NCBI RefSeq assembly: GCF_002585305.1
Contig: NZ_NUNF01000072.1
Location: forward strand, 1-9,463
Source of the DNA: Bacillus sp. AFS037270
GTDB lineage: Bacteria; Bacillota; Bacilli; Bacillales_B; DSM-18226
Reading direction: 5' to 3'
DNA length: 9,463 nucleotides
The translations under genes and the position numbers were made by a program. How positions within the stretch are numbered: position 1 is the stretch's first letter; each line of letters begins with the position of its first letter. This document shows positions 1 to 6,755 of the stretch, piece by piece. The notes below the pieces were generated by a model. That model saw nothing but the letters and a program-made list of their open reading frames with translations, was not told where the DNA came from and made no database searches.

Positions 1-19
1 GAGTAGGACGTTGCCAGGC
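1..19 (+). rRNA. rrf: 5S ribosomal RNA, 3' end only
   Basis: The first 19 bases match the conserved 3' end of Bacillus 5S rRNA (GAGTAGGACG followed by TTGCCAGGC), which closes the terminal helix of the molecule. Only the tail lies in the window; the rest is to the left. A rho-independent terminator starts four bases later, as expected at the end of an rRNA operon. The exact 3' end is placed by comparison with the remembered B. subtilis 5S sequence. Confidence 0.88.
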
Positions 20-22
20 ATG

Positions 23-60
23 AAAAAGGACAATCTTAGACGATTGTCTTTTTTTGTTTT
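23..60 (+). terminator. rRNA operon terminator
   Basis: A perfect 7-bp stem, GACAATC (29-35) with GATTGTC (42-48), encloses a 6-nt loop. It is extended by an A-run before it and a T-run (49-55) after it, followed by a second T-rich stretch. Its place directly behind the 5S 3' end makes it the terminator of the upstream rRNA operon. Confidence 0.9.
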
Positions 61-82
61 TCCAAGATATAATTAAAGATGG

Positions 83-112
83 GTATATAACCTTTCAGCT
101 TTCCGCAAAATA
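83..112 (+). promoter_or_regulatory. Candidate sigma-G promoter of spoVAF
   Basis: GTATA (83-87), an 18-nt spacer, then CAAAATA (106-112) resembles the forespore sigma-G pattern (GNATR about 17-18 nt before CATNNTA) with one mismatch in the -10. The expected start near 119 would leave a short leader before the ribosome binding site at 129-134. The match was made by eye. It fits because spoVA genes are known to be transcribed by sigma-G. Confidence 0.38.
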
Positions 113-143
113 CCATTAATGATTATTTAGGGAGTTGGCATTT

Positions 144-1616
144 TTGGGAAAAAAGGGGATACAGATTCCAGTCAAGGAATCATATGAAGAAAACATTGAA
201 TACTTGAAACAAGAACTGCGTGTTGGAAAAAGCTTCGATATTATCCACCGCAAAATTGATTATGCAGGACATAAAATGAGCATGTTCCTCGTGGATGGGT
301 TTGCCCAGGCGAATATCCTGCTTTTAATCATGAAGGAGATTGAAAAGCGGAAACCCGAGGAATTTAAGGATGATCCAATAAATGAGCTTGTTAGAACATT
401 TATACCACATGTTGAGGTAGTAACCACACCTGACTTGGAGGAAGTAATAGCCCAAGTTCTTGCTGGGCAAACTGCTTTAGTTGTTGAACAAGGCAGTAAA
501 GTAGTCCTGATTGATTCAAGGGAATATCCAATTCGTTCCCCTCAGGAACCTGATATTGAGCGAGTAGTTCGTGGGCCGCGTGATGGGTTTGTGGAAACGA
601 TTGTATTTAACCTTGCATTAATCCGAAGGCGGGTAAGAGACCGATCATTAGTCATGGAATATGTACAGGTAGGAAATCGATCAAAGACAGATGTAGCATT
701 AGTATACATAGACAGTATTGTTGATATGGAAAACGTGAGAATGCTGAGAGAAAAACTTGAGGATATTTCAGTAGATGGGGTTTCCATGGGTGAAAAAACA
801 ATAGAAGAGTTTGTCTTCGGCAGGAACTATAACCCGTACCCATTAGTTAGATACACGGAAAGAGCTGATACAAGTTCTGTTCATTTAATGGAAGGGCATG
901 TACTTATTGTTGTCGATGGCTCACCGAGCGTTATGATCTGTCCAGCTACTTATTGGCATCATCTGCAGCATGCTGAGGAGTATCGGCAGAAGCCCTTGGT
1001 AGGTGGCTTTTTACGATTTGCAAGATTTGTTGCAGTTGCCGCCTCATTATTTCTATTACCTATATGGTATACCTATGCAACAAATGAGCAGCTACTTTCT
1101 GAACGATGGAAGTTCATTGGGGTAAAGGATCATGGAGAAATCGCTCTTATTTGGCAATTTCTTATTGCTGAAATCGGAATTGAGATTTTGCGGATGGCGG
1201 CCATACATACCCCTAATGCTCTTGCTACTGCCCTTGGTATCGTCTCTGCTATCATTATCGGGGATGTAGCGGTCCAAGTCGGGATTTTTACCCACGAGGT
1301 AGTGCTTTACGTTGCGGTTGCTGCTATTGGAACATTTGCAACACCTAGTTATGAATTAAGCCTTGCGAATCGTATTTTCCGTGTTTTCTTTTTAATCATG
1401 GTCGCAATACTCCAAGTACCGGGTTTAGTTATCGGGATTACGTTATGGATCTTACTGTTAGTCGTAACAAAGACGATGAATATTCCATATTTATATCCGT
1501 TTATGCCGTTTAATCCCCTTGATTTCAAATTAGTTCTTCTACGCTCACCTGTTCCATATAGTAATTTGCGAGGACACATGCTAAACCCACAGGATCGATC
1601 AAGACAAGATGACTAA
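144..1616 (+). CDS. spoVAF: Stage V sporulation protein AF (GerA-family membrane protein)
   Basis: This is a membrane protein of the spore inner membrane, related to the A subunits of GerA-type nutrient germinant receptors. SpoVAF is linked to amplifying the germination signal and to ion or dipicolinate release. The first ~290 residues are soluble and carry the GerA-family GPRDGFVE segment (near residue 145). The SpoVAF-like stretch HHLQHAEEYRQKP lies at about 272-284. The C-terminal part has four or five hydrophobic segments between about 295 and 445. A TTG at 144 is preferred over TTG at 135: AGGGAG (129-134) abuts 135 but stands 9 nt before 144, giving 490 residues against 493 for B. subtilis SpoVAF. 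In B. subtilis the gene is the last of the spoVA operon; here it stands alone between a 5S gene and its own terminator. It could be a relocated single copy or an extra paralogue. Confidence 0.88.
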   Translation: MGKKGIQIPVKESYEENIEYLKQELRVGKSFDIIHRKIDYAGHKMSMFLVDGFAQANILLLIMKEIEKRKPEEFKDDPINELVRTFIPHVEVVTTPDLEEVIAQVLAGQTALVVEQGSKVVLIDSREYPIRSPQEPDIERVVRGPRDGFVETIVFNLALIRRRVRDRSLVMEYVQVGNRSKTDVALVYIDSIVDMENVRMLREKLEDISVDGVSMGEKTIEEFVFGRNYNPYPLVRYTERADTSSVHLMEGHVLIVVDGSPSVMICPATYWHHLQHAEEYRQKPLVGGFLRFARFVAVAASLFLLPIWYTYATNEQLLSERWKFIGVKDHGEIALIWQFLIAEIGIEILRMAAIHTPNALATALGIVSAIIIGDVAVQVGIFTHEVVLYVAVAAIGTFATPSYELSLANRIFRVFFLIMVAILQVPGLVIGITLWILLLVVTKTMNIPYLYPFMPFNPLDFKLVLLRSPVPYSNLRGHMLNPQDRSRQDD

Positions 1617-1650
1617 GCCTATCAGACCTATCTAATCTGATAGGCTTTTT
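1615..1650 (+). terminator. Terminator of spoVAF
   Basis: A 12-bp perfect stem, AAGCCTATCAGA (1615-1626) with TCTGATAGGCTT (1636-1647), has a 9-nt loop and ends in a T-run. It begins inside the spoVAF stop codon. Read leftwards there is no U-run after the stem, so it probably does not serve the convergent yqhV. Confidence 0.9.
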
Positions 1651-1679
1651 CCATTGATAGGCAAAGGAGAATGGCCCCA

Positions 1680-1952
1680 TTAAGATTTTACTCCTATTAA
1701 TATAAATGCAACCCCGAGTAAAATCCAGACGATTTTCATGACAGATATATCTCCAACAATCCCTACTAAGCCTATTGTTGTGGTTAAAATTAATATAATA
1801 GGACCCACAAGGGCGAGTGAGGAATTAATCATTAAAGCTTTTTCAACTGAATTAAATCTAAGCATTAAAATAGCTGCAAATATCTCGATACTGCCAGATA
1901 ATAATCGTAAAAAGGCCATTCCCAAAACTGCTTTTTCTAAAATTATAAACAT
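1680..1952 (-). CDS. yqhV: YqhV-like small membrane protein (DUF2619)
   Basis: This 90-residue, strongly hydrophobic protein has three probable membrane segments (about 8-32, 42-62 and 70-88). It fits the remembered B. subtilis YqhV pattern throughout: MAxLRxLSxxIE near the N-terminus, then NSxLAxVGP and a TxTxG run, ending GVxxIxxGV. Its molecular function is unknown. In B. subtilis yqhV lies next to the spoIIIA operon, whereas here it is placed with spoVAF and a sulfur gene region, so it is either a second copy or a moved gene. The ATG is preceded by GGGAGGT with a 4-5 nt spacer. A CATATAAT box about 30 nt upstream resembles a sigma-E -10 element, but the matching -35 is poor. No clear terminator of its own is seen. 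Confidence 0.8.
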   Translation of the reverse strand: MFIILEKAVLGMAFLRLLSGSIEIFAAILMLRFNSVEKALMINSSLALVGPIILILTTTIGLVGIVGDISVMKIVWILLGVAFILIGVKS

Positions 1953-2054
1953 AGCTACCTCCCGAAAATATCATTTTCACCACATTATATGTTGATTTTT
2001 TCAAGAGAAGGACATGTTTTTTTCCTAACTTAATTGCATTTTAAAAAGGGAACA

Positions 2055-2819
2055 TCAAATTAGTTTAAACCCGCTAATTAAAATCATAATAGCCATAATC
2101 GTTCTTAGTGGTTTTTCGGGGAATTTAGAAGATAAGTTGCTTCCTAAAATGACACCTGGGATGGATCCGGTTAAAAGATTAACCATTAAGAAGAAATCAA
2201 CATTACCAATACCGGCATGCATGATTCCAGCGGCTGTAACTAAGAGGAAAGCATGGGCAATATCTGTTCCAACGAGCTCTGATGGGCTTAATCGGTAGAG
2301 AAAGATCATGGCTAAGGCAAACAATGAACCTGAGCCAATCGAAGTTAATCCAACAATAAAGCCTAATACCGCCCCTAAACCAATTGTTAATGCCCGTTTC
2401 TCTTCAAGAGGCTTCATTTGCAGATGATTCCACTTATTTTTATTTTTCATAAATGTTTTAAACAGGGTAGATAATGCCACCAATATCAAAACATAGCCAA
2501 GTGCATGTTTAATCACTAATTCTTGATTGTGAAAATAAGAATCAAATAAGTGAAGGAGTGCAACAGCCATGACCGCACTGGGAATGCTTCCAATCGCTAA
2601 ATATTTGACCAGTTGAAGGTTGATGGTCTTTTGTCTCCAATGCTGAATAGATCCAAAGAGTTTTGTAATGGAGTTGTAGAAAAGATCCGTCCCAACAGCA
2701 ATGGATGGATTTATCCCTATTAATATTAAAATCGGTGTTAACAAGGCTGCACCACCAACGCCTGTTAACCCGACCATAAAACCAATCACTAAACCCATGA
2801 AAATAATCCCAACGCTCAT
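2055..2819 (-). CDS. TauE/SafE (TSUP) family anion or sulfite exporter
   Basis: This polytopic membrane protein has about 254 residues and eight probable helices, typical for the family. It shows the internal duplication of TauE/SafE proteins. GLTGVGGAALLTP (17-29) pairs with GLTSIGSGSLFA (157-168), and AVGTDLF (41-47) pairs with LVGTDIAHA (182-190). Family members export sulfite, sulfonates or other small organosulfur anions; the substrate here cannot be read from the sequence. The neighbouring sulfate-to-sulfolactate operon makes sulfite or sulfolactate a reasonable guess. The ATG at 2819 is preferred over the one at 2834, because GGAGTG lies about 8 nt before the former while nothing resembling a ribosome binding site precedes the latter. 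It is set apart from the gene upstream by a terminator and has a possible sigma-K promoter. No terminator is evident after it. Confidence 0.85.
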   Translation of the reverse strand: MSVGIIFMGLVIGFMVGLTGVGGAALLTPILILIGINPSIAVGTDLFYNSITKLFGSIQHWRQKTINLQLVKYLAIGSIPSAVMAVALLHLFDSYFHNQELVIKHALGYVLILVALSTLFKTFMKNKNKWNHLQMKPLEEKRALTIGLGAVLGFIVGLTSIGSGSLFALAMIFLYRLSPSELVGTDIAHAFLLVTAAGIMHAGIGNVDFFLMVNLLTGSIPGVILGSNLSSKFPEKPLRTIMAIMILISGFKLI

Positions 2820-2854
2820 TAGGCAACACTCCATAGAAAAAATACTTACAACAC

Positions 2855-2883
2855 TAAATTATGAAGTAGTTATCCGCCTTGTT
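2855..2883 (-). promoter_or_regulatory. Candidate sigma-K promoter of the TauE/SafE gene
   Basis: Read leftwards, AACA (2883-2880), 16 nt, then CATAATTTA (2863-2855) fits the mother-cell sigma-K pattern (AC at -35, CATANNNTA at -10), though spacing to the -10 is about 1 nt tighter than the usual form. The predicted start near 2848 is about 30 nt before the chosen ATG. Found by eye only. Confidence 0.35.
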
Positions 2884-2901
2884 ACATATAACTTGTAAGC
2901 C

Positions 2902-2934
2902 AAAAAAGCTGACCCAGTTCTTCTCTAAGTCAGC
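2902..2934 (-). terminator. Terminator of the MFS-unknown gene pair
   Basis: Read leftwards, GCTGAC (2934-2929) pairs with GTCAGC (2913-2908) around a 15-nt loop and is followed directly by six T. It lies 17 nt after the stop codon of the 92-residue protein gene, so it ends that transcript and separates it from the exporter gene. Confidence 0.82.
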
Positions 2935-2951
2935 CGATTATGGAATCATAA

Positions 2952-3230
2952 TTATTTTTCTTCTTCATTCAGTTTAATTTTCTTACATCCAACATACAAA
3001 CAAGAGAAGATATCGAGTCCTGGCTTAGCTTTAGCTAGCCCTTTAATATAGGGTGTAATTAAATCTTTAAAGTCTGCTCCCACTTCATCCTCTTCTAAAA
3101 TGCCGTAAACATAAAGTTTCTTTTCGGCAAATAAGAAGGCCACATTCCCGACTCCCTTGTTTTTTCCATCAACCACATTTAAAACTTGATATTCCGGGGT
3201 AATGACCTCGGGTGAAAAATAAATTTGCAA
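2952..3230 (-). CDS. Small soluble protein of unknown function
   Basis: I do not recognise this 92-residue protein. It has no signal peptide or membrane helix. It looks like a compact alpha/beta fold: an N-terminal strand region (about 1-20), a GVGNVAFLFAEKKLYVYGI strand pair (about 26-44), an acidic stretch, then a helix (about 53-70) and a final strand with the only two cysteines (about 77 and 82, in SCLYVGCKK). The tail is charged. It starts at TTG, well supported by AAAGGAGA 8 nt upstream. It lies 43 nt after the MFS gene and before a terminator, so the two are probably co-transcribed. The ribosome binding site and operon position argue for a real gene. Confidence 0.72.
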   Translation of the reverse strand: MQIYFSPEVITPEYQVLNVVDGKNKGVGNVAFLFAEKKLYVYGILEEDEVGADFKDLITPYIKGLAKAKPGLDIFSCLYVGCKKIKLNEEEK

Positions 3231-3273
3231 TGAAATCTTCTCCTTTAATTTCTATGGTTAGGATTAGGTGGTG

Positions 3274-4518
3274 TTACGTAAACTGGAGCTTCTCAAATAG
3301 TGAATCATTTTCTTCGGTCGGTTTCTTTTTAGCGACATGGATTAGCATCATGCAAAGAAGGCCGCATAATAGCGTTAATCCTGCGGTAGAAAGAAACATT
3401 CCAGATCTGGACCATTCCATTAATGTACTAAAGATAGGAGGGCCGATGGCTACCCCTAAAAAACGAACTGATCCATATAGGGAAGTGACAAATCCTCTTC
3501 TGTCAGATGGAACGGAACCAGTAATAAAGCTATTAATGCACGGCAGTACAAGGCCAGTGCCGATACTGCTGACAACCAGAACTGCAAAGAACGGTAATAA
3601 TTTAGTAAAGAACACTAGAGATGCAAAAGAAGCTGTCATTAATAAACAACCAATAACAATTAGTTTTTTCATAAGACTCATTTTTTTTCCGATATTGCTT
3701 CCGGTGATATAGGAAGTAGTGGTCATAAATAAAAGCGGTATTGCTAATATAGCCCCTTTTAACAAGCCGTCAATATGATGGTCTTTCTCGAGTATATCTG
3801 AGATATAAAACAATATCCCAAACAATGTAAATAAACAGGAAGCCCCTGTTAAATAAGCGGCAAACAGCCAGCGGCCTTCTGTTTTAAACACTGAGACAAG
3901 ACCTTTAATATATTTTTTAACTGGCGGAGGTTCTTTTTCTGCCTTTTTCTCTTTAATAAAAAAGATGGTTAACAAAACGGATAGTAAGCAAAAGATTGGA
4001 AAGGCAAAGAAGGCTGCATACCAAAAGAGCAGGGCTAATAACGACCCAATAATCGGGCTGATTACCTTTCCGAACCCATTGGAGGCTTCCACTAATCCTA
4101 ATACCTTACTTTGTTCGCCACCCTTAAATAAGTCGCCTGCTAAAGCCATCGCTATGGGTGCTGTTCCTGCCGCACCCATTCCCTGCATAATCCTCCCAGC
4201 CAATATCCATGTGTAGGCATTTGAAAACCAAGCCGCTGCCGCACCAGCTAATAGTCCACCGCAGCCATACAAAATAAGTGCAGGGATGATGACAGCCTTT
4301 CGAGAAAATCTGTCGGATAAGTAACCTAATATGGGTATTGAGATTGCTGCAGCAATCGAAAATACTGAGATAATCAAACTTGTCTGAAATTGGGTTACAT
4401 TCAGTTCTGTTTTCATCTTCGGGAGGATAGGGATCAGCATCGAGTTCCCCAGAACTAAAATCAGCGGAATAGAACCGATGGATGCTATCGTTAAGCCTTT
4501 ATGTTTTTGCTTTGGCAA
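3274..4518 (-). CDS. MFS transporter, DHA1-like 12-helix exporter
   Basis: This 414-residue protein has twelve probable helices in two halves, divided by a charged loop rich in K, E and P near residue 190-205. The major facilitator motifs are present: motif [11 protein letters not shown] (65-74), [15 protein letters not shown] (107-121) in helix 4, and a motif C-like [10 protein letters not shown] (about 150-160), typical of proton-driven drug or metabolite exporters. It appears close to Bacillus YitG-type MFS proteins, and yitG lies next to the sulfolactate genes in B. subtilis; this is from memory and needs an alignment. The start is TTG, supported by AGGGGTG 7 nt upstream; no earlier in-frame start has a ribosome binding site. 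It is divergent from the comA operon across about 160 bp and is followed by the 92-residue gene. Substrate unknown. Confidence 0.85.
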   Translation of the reverse strand: MPKQKHKGLTIASIGSIPLILVLGNSMLIPILPKMKTELNVTQFQTSLIISVFSIAAAISIPILGYLSDRFSRKAVIIPALILYGCGGLLAGAAAAWFSNAYTWILAGRIMQGMGAAGTAPIAMALAGDLFKGGEQSKVLGLVEASNGFGKVISPIIGSLLALLFWYAAFFAFPIFCLLSVLLTIFFIKEKKAEKEPPPVKKYIKGLVSVFKTEGRWLFAAYLTGASCLFTLFGILFYISDILEKDHHIDGLLKGAILAIPLLFMTTTSYITGSNIGKKMSLMKKLIVIGCLLMTASFASLVFFTKLLPFFAVLVVSSIGTGLVLPCINSFITGSVPSDRRGFVTSLYGSVRFLGVAIGPPIFSTLMEWSRSGMFLSTAGLTLLCGLLCMMLIHVAKKKPTEENDSLFEKLQFT

Positions 4519-4572
4519 GGATGTACACCCCTAACTATAAAATTAAGCTTTATTATTGTTTGTTCTAGAGGA

Positions 4573-4629
4573 ATGTTTATACATGACAAATGCCTAATTA
4601 CTCGGTGTAATAGCCCAATGTATACACAT
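4573..4629. promoter_or_regulatory. Paired inverted repeats in the divergent promoter region
   Basis: ATGT-TTAT-ACAT (4573-4584) and ATGT-ATAC-ACAT (4618-4629) share the form ATGT-N4-ACAT and are 45 bp apart, about four helical turns. The second is extended to AATGT/ACATT. They lie between the divergent MFS gene and the comA operon, where an operator serving both would be expected. The second overlaps the proposed -35 of the operon. The arms are short, so chance is possible. Confidence 0.25.
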
Positions 4630-4652
4630 TCACCCAGTTCTTGAATAATCTA
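4623..4652 (+). promoter_or_regulatory. Candidate sigma-K promoter of the comA operon
   Basis: TACA (4623-4626), 16 nt, then GAATAATCTA (4643-4652) resembles the sigma-K form (mACm, 16 nt, gCATANNNTA), with C to A at the first core base of the -10. A start near 4659 would place the ribosome binding site at 4667-4672 close to the 5' end. A weak sigma-A reading (TTCACC, 16 nt, TATCCT) overlaps it and cannot be excluded. Confidence 0.3.
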
Positions 4653-4682
4653 TCCTAGAAAAATAGAGGAGGCGCATTGCCT

Positions 4683-5432
4683 ATGAATTTTTTAACATTA
4701 CCGGAAAGGACTTTTGGAAATCGAACTTACGGTTTGACTTCTGTCATTGATTTCGGGACCCCAATAGGGGAGTTAAAAAATATATTATCTGATTATGGTG
4801 ACATCATTGATATTGCCAAAATTGGAATTGGTTCTGCCTATGTTACCCCAAATTTAAAGGAAAAAGTGAATCTTTATAAGGAGTACCAGATTAAACCGTA
4901 TTGTGGAGGAACCTTATTTGAGAAATGCTATTATCAGAATAAGATTCCTGAGTATCTCGCGTACTTAAGCAGCTTAGGTATTAATTGGCTTGAAATCTCC
5001 AATGGGACCTTGGATATTCCACTTCAGGAGCGTTTACAATTGATTTCCCAAATAAAGGATGATTTTCATGTAATTGCGGAAGTGGGCTCGAAGGATTGTA
5101 ATAACGAAATGCCTATCTCTGATTGGAAAAAAGAAATTCAATTGCTTCTAGATGCTGGATGTGAATATGTCATAACCGAAGGCCGGGATTCCGGCACATC
5201 TGGAATTTATGAAAAGTGTGGAACCGTTAAATCCAATTTAGTACATGAATTATTAAAAGATTTAGATACACGAAAAATTATCTTTGAGGCTCCATCTGCC
5301 AAACATCAAATGTATTTTATAAAAGAAATTGGTCCTAACGTAAATTTAGGAAATGTGAAACTTCAGGATGTACTTGTTTTGGAATCACAGCGCCGTGGTC
5401 TTAGAAGTGAAACCTTTTTTCTGGAGGCTTAA
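4683..5432 (+). CDS. yitD: Phosphosulfolactate synthase (ComA/YitD family)
   Basis: The enzyme adds sulfite to phosphoenolpyruvate to form (R)-2-phospho-3-sulfolactate. The family is a TIM-barrel lyase known from methanogen coenzyme M synthesis and from Bacillus YitD. The 249 residues match it along their length: Lys46 in the KIGIG segment, GGTLFEK (75-81), EISNGTL (104-110), EVGSK (133-137), a TEGRDSGTSGI segment (165-175), FEAP (201-204), GPNVNL (217-222) and the C-terminal GLRSETFFL. AGGAGG (4667-4672) lies 10 nt before ATG 4683 and only 4 nt before an in-frame TTG at 4677. The ATG is chosen because family members begin with a similar MN start, but the TTG stays possible. It heads a five-gene operon containing sulfate activation and reduction enzymes that would supply its sulfite. 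A sporulation role, making spore sulfolactate, is inferred from B. subtilis. Confidence 0.92.
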   Translation: MNFLTLPERTFGNRTYGLTSVIDFGTPIGELKNILSDYGDIIDIAKIGIGSAYVTPNLKEKVNLYKEYQIKPYCGGTLFEKCYYQNKIPEYLAYLSSLGINWLEISNGTLDIPLQERLQLISQIKDDFHVIAEVGSKDCNNEMPISDWKKEIQLLLDAGCEYVITEGRDSGTSGIYEKCGTVKSNLVHELLKDLDTRKIIFEAPSAKHQMYFIKEIGPNVNLGNVKLQDVLVLESQRRGLRSETFFLEA

Positions 5433-5433
5433 G

Positions 5434-5970
5434 ATGAACATTACTTTAATACGGCACCTTCCAACAGAATGGAATAAAAAAACATGGCTTCAAGGAAGAC
5501 GGGACATTGACCTCGCTCCTGTCACTGAGGAGTTCGTCAATAAAATAGAGCAAAATCAGGAGCAGCTCCAAAAACAGCCGTTTGACATAGTATTGGCTAG
5601 TACCCTGAAACGAACCCATCAAACAGCACATCTATATGGTTATCAGCCTAAAACCGAAGGATTATTGGATGAATTAGATTTTGGTCCATTTGAGGGAGTT
5701 CCAAAGGGGAAGCTCATCAATGAGTATGGTGATAAATGGATAGAAAACCCAAAGGAACTGATTCTGGGTGAGAGTTTAAAGAACCTCGAGGCTCGAATTG
5801 CACTATTTTTAAAAAAATATAAAGACTACCATAATGTATTAGTTTTCGGTCACGGCTCGTGGATAAGAGGGTTTGTTTCTTATGTAAACTTTGGCGACAT
5901 CAACAACATGAATAAAATAATCGTCGAAAACAATCAATGTATTACCATAGAAGTGGAAATGAGTGAATGA
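5434..5970 (+). CDS. Histidine phosphatase family protein, likely phosphosulfolactate phosphatase
   Basis: This 178-residue phosphoglycerate-mutase-like phosphatase has the full catalytic set: Arg7-His8 (the phosphorylated histidine), Arg60 in LKRTHQTA, acid Glu80 in LDELDFGPFEG, and His140 in FGHGSWIRG. The usual RHGET/RHGQT signature is replaced by RHLPTEWN. The ATG at 5434 is certain enough: it is 1 nt after the comA stop and GGAGG (5423-5427) is 6 nt upstream; a longer open frame back to 5368 only overlaps comA. Tight coupling to phosphosulfolactate synthase, and the lack of any ComB/YitC gene (the metal-dependent family that normally removes this phosphate), suggest it converts phosphosulfolactate to sulfolactate. 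This is inference: family members also act on phosphoglycerate, alpha-ribazole phosphate and many others, and a general phosphatase role is possible. Confidence 0.88.
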   Translation: MNITLIRHLPTEWNKKTWLQGRRDIDLAPVTEEFVNKIEQNQEQLQKQPFDIVLASTLKRTHQTAHLYGYQPKTEGLLDELDFGPFEGVPKGKLINEYGDKWIENPKELILGESLKNLEARIALFLKKYKDYHNVLVFGHGSWIRGFVSYVNFGDINNMNKIIVENNQCITIEVEMSE

Positions 5971-5986
5971 AATGGAGGGCTAAGTT

Positions 5987-6697
5987 TTGTCTGAACTGTT
6001 AACGTATGAAAATTGGAATGAAGAGAAAATAGCCTCCTTTATAAACAATAAACCAGATTTCCTGGATGTTTTAAAATGGGCTTATCAGGAGTATAAGGAT
6101 GATATAGTATATTCCTGCAGCTTCGGTGCAGAGGGGATTGTTTTAATTGATTTAATTTATAAGGTTAACAAACAAGCTAAAATTATTTTCCTTGATACAG
6201 GTCTGCATTTCCCCGAAACATATGAATTAATTGAAAAAGTTAAGGAACGTTACCCTTTATTAGATATTACAATGCTAAAACCAAAGGCCAGCTTAGAGGA
6301 TCAAGCAAAATGGTATGGGGACGAATTATGGAAGCATAATCCCAATTTATGTTGTCATATGAGAAAAGTAGTCCCCTTAAAAGAAGCCTTATCCAATGTT
6401 TCGGCATGGATCTCCGGTTTAAGAAGAGACCAATCTCTCACAAGGAGAAATACCCAATATATAAATAAGGATGATAAATTTCATAAAGTAAAAATTTGCC
6501 CACTTATTCATTGGTCCTGGGAAGATATCATGACCTATATTACCTTAAATAATCTTCCATATAACCCACTGCATGATCAAGGATATCCAAGTATCGGATG
6601 TGCACCGTGTACCCAGCCTGTTACCAATACCGGGGATCTTCGTGCAGGGCGCTGGGCTGGTAATACAAAAACAGAATGCGGACTCCACGAGGGATAA
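5987..6697 (+). CDS. cysH: APS/PAPS reductase (CysH)
   Basis: It reduces adenylyl sulfate (or PAPS) to sulfite with thioredoxin as donor. The 236 residues show the nucleotide-binding YSCSFGAEG (42-50), [11 protein letters not shown] (70-80), the [10 protein letters not shown] segment (141-150), and the C-terminal active-site cysteine in ECGLH (Cys231). Cys122-Cys123 and Cys205-Cys208 form the CC...CxxC set that holds a [4Fe-4S] cluster, so direct use of APS is expected. The start is TTG with GGAGG (5974-5978) 8 nt upstream; the gene follows the phosphatase by 16 nt. Lying in the comA operon without siroheme or sulfite reductase genes, it resembles B. subtilis YitB, the second CysH, more in context than the housekeeping CysH. 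It probably supplies sulfite to ComA. Confidence 0.93.
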   Translation: MSELLTYENWNEEKIASFINNKPDFLDVLKWAYQEYKDDIVYSCSFGAEGIVLIDLIYKVNKQAKIIFLDTGLHFPETYELIEKVKERYPLLDITMLKPKASLEDQAKWYGDELWKHNPNLCCHMRKVVPLKEALSNVSAWISGLRRDQSLTRRNTQYINKDDKFHKVKICPLIHWSWEDIMTYITLNNLPYNPLHDQGYPSIGCAPCTQPVTNTGDLRAGRWAGNTKTECGLHEG

Positions 6698-6755
6698 AGA
6701 ACAAACCAAAAAACATGCTGACCGAATAATTGGGAGGTCTAGGGAGGAGAAAGAT

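Noticed and set aside
1738..1995. 85-codon rightward open frame over yqhV
   Set aside because: It mirrors the yqhV gene, which has a clear family match and ribosome binding site on the other strand.
2843..2900. TTACA-N7-TGTAA and TTGTAAG/CTTACAA repeats as an operator of the exporter gene
   Set aside because: The arms are 5-7 bp in AT-rich DNA; not distinct enough from chance to report as a feature.
3212..3712. 166-codon rightward open frame antisense to the MFS gene
   Set aside because: It is a shadow of the MFS coding strand, rich in residues typical of reverse-frame reading, with no ribosome binding site.
4519..4676. S-box or T-box riboswitch before the sulfur operon
   Set aside because: The gap is only about 160 bp, with no terminator hairpin or conserved riboswitch core; a short leader is more likely.
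5368..5433. Upstream extension of the histidine phosphatase frame
   Set aside because: It overlaps the conserved comA C-terminus, and the family N-terminus (LIRH) begins right after ATG 5434.
6573..6755. Upstream extension of the sat reading frame
   Set aside because: It overlaps the end of cysH, which is conserved in its own frame, and a strong ribosome binding site lies 8 nt before ATG 6756.
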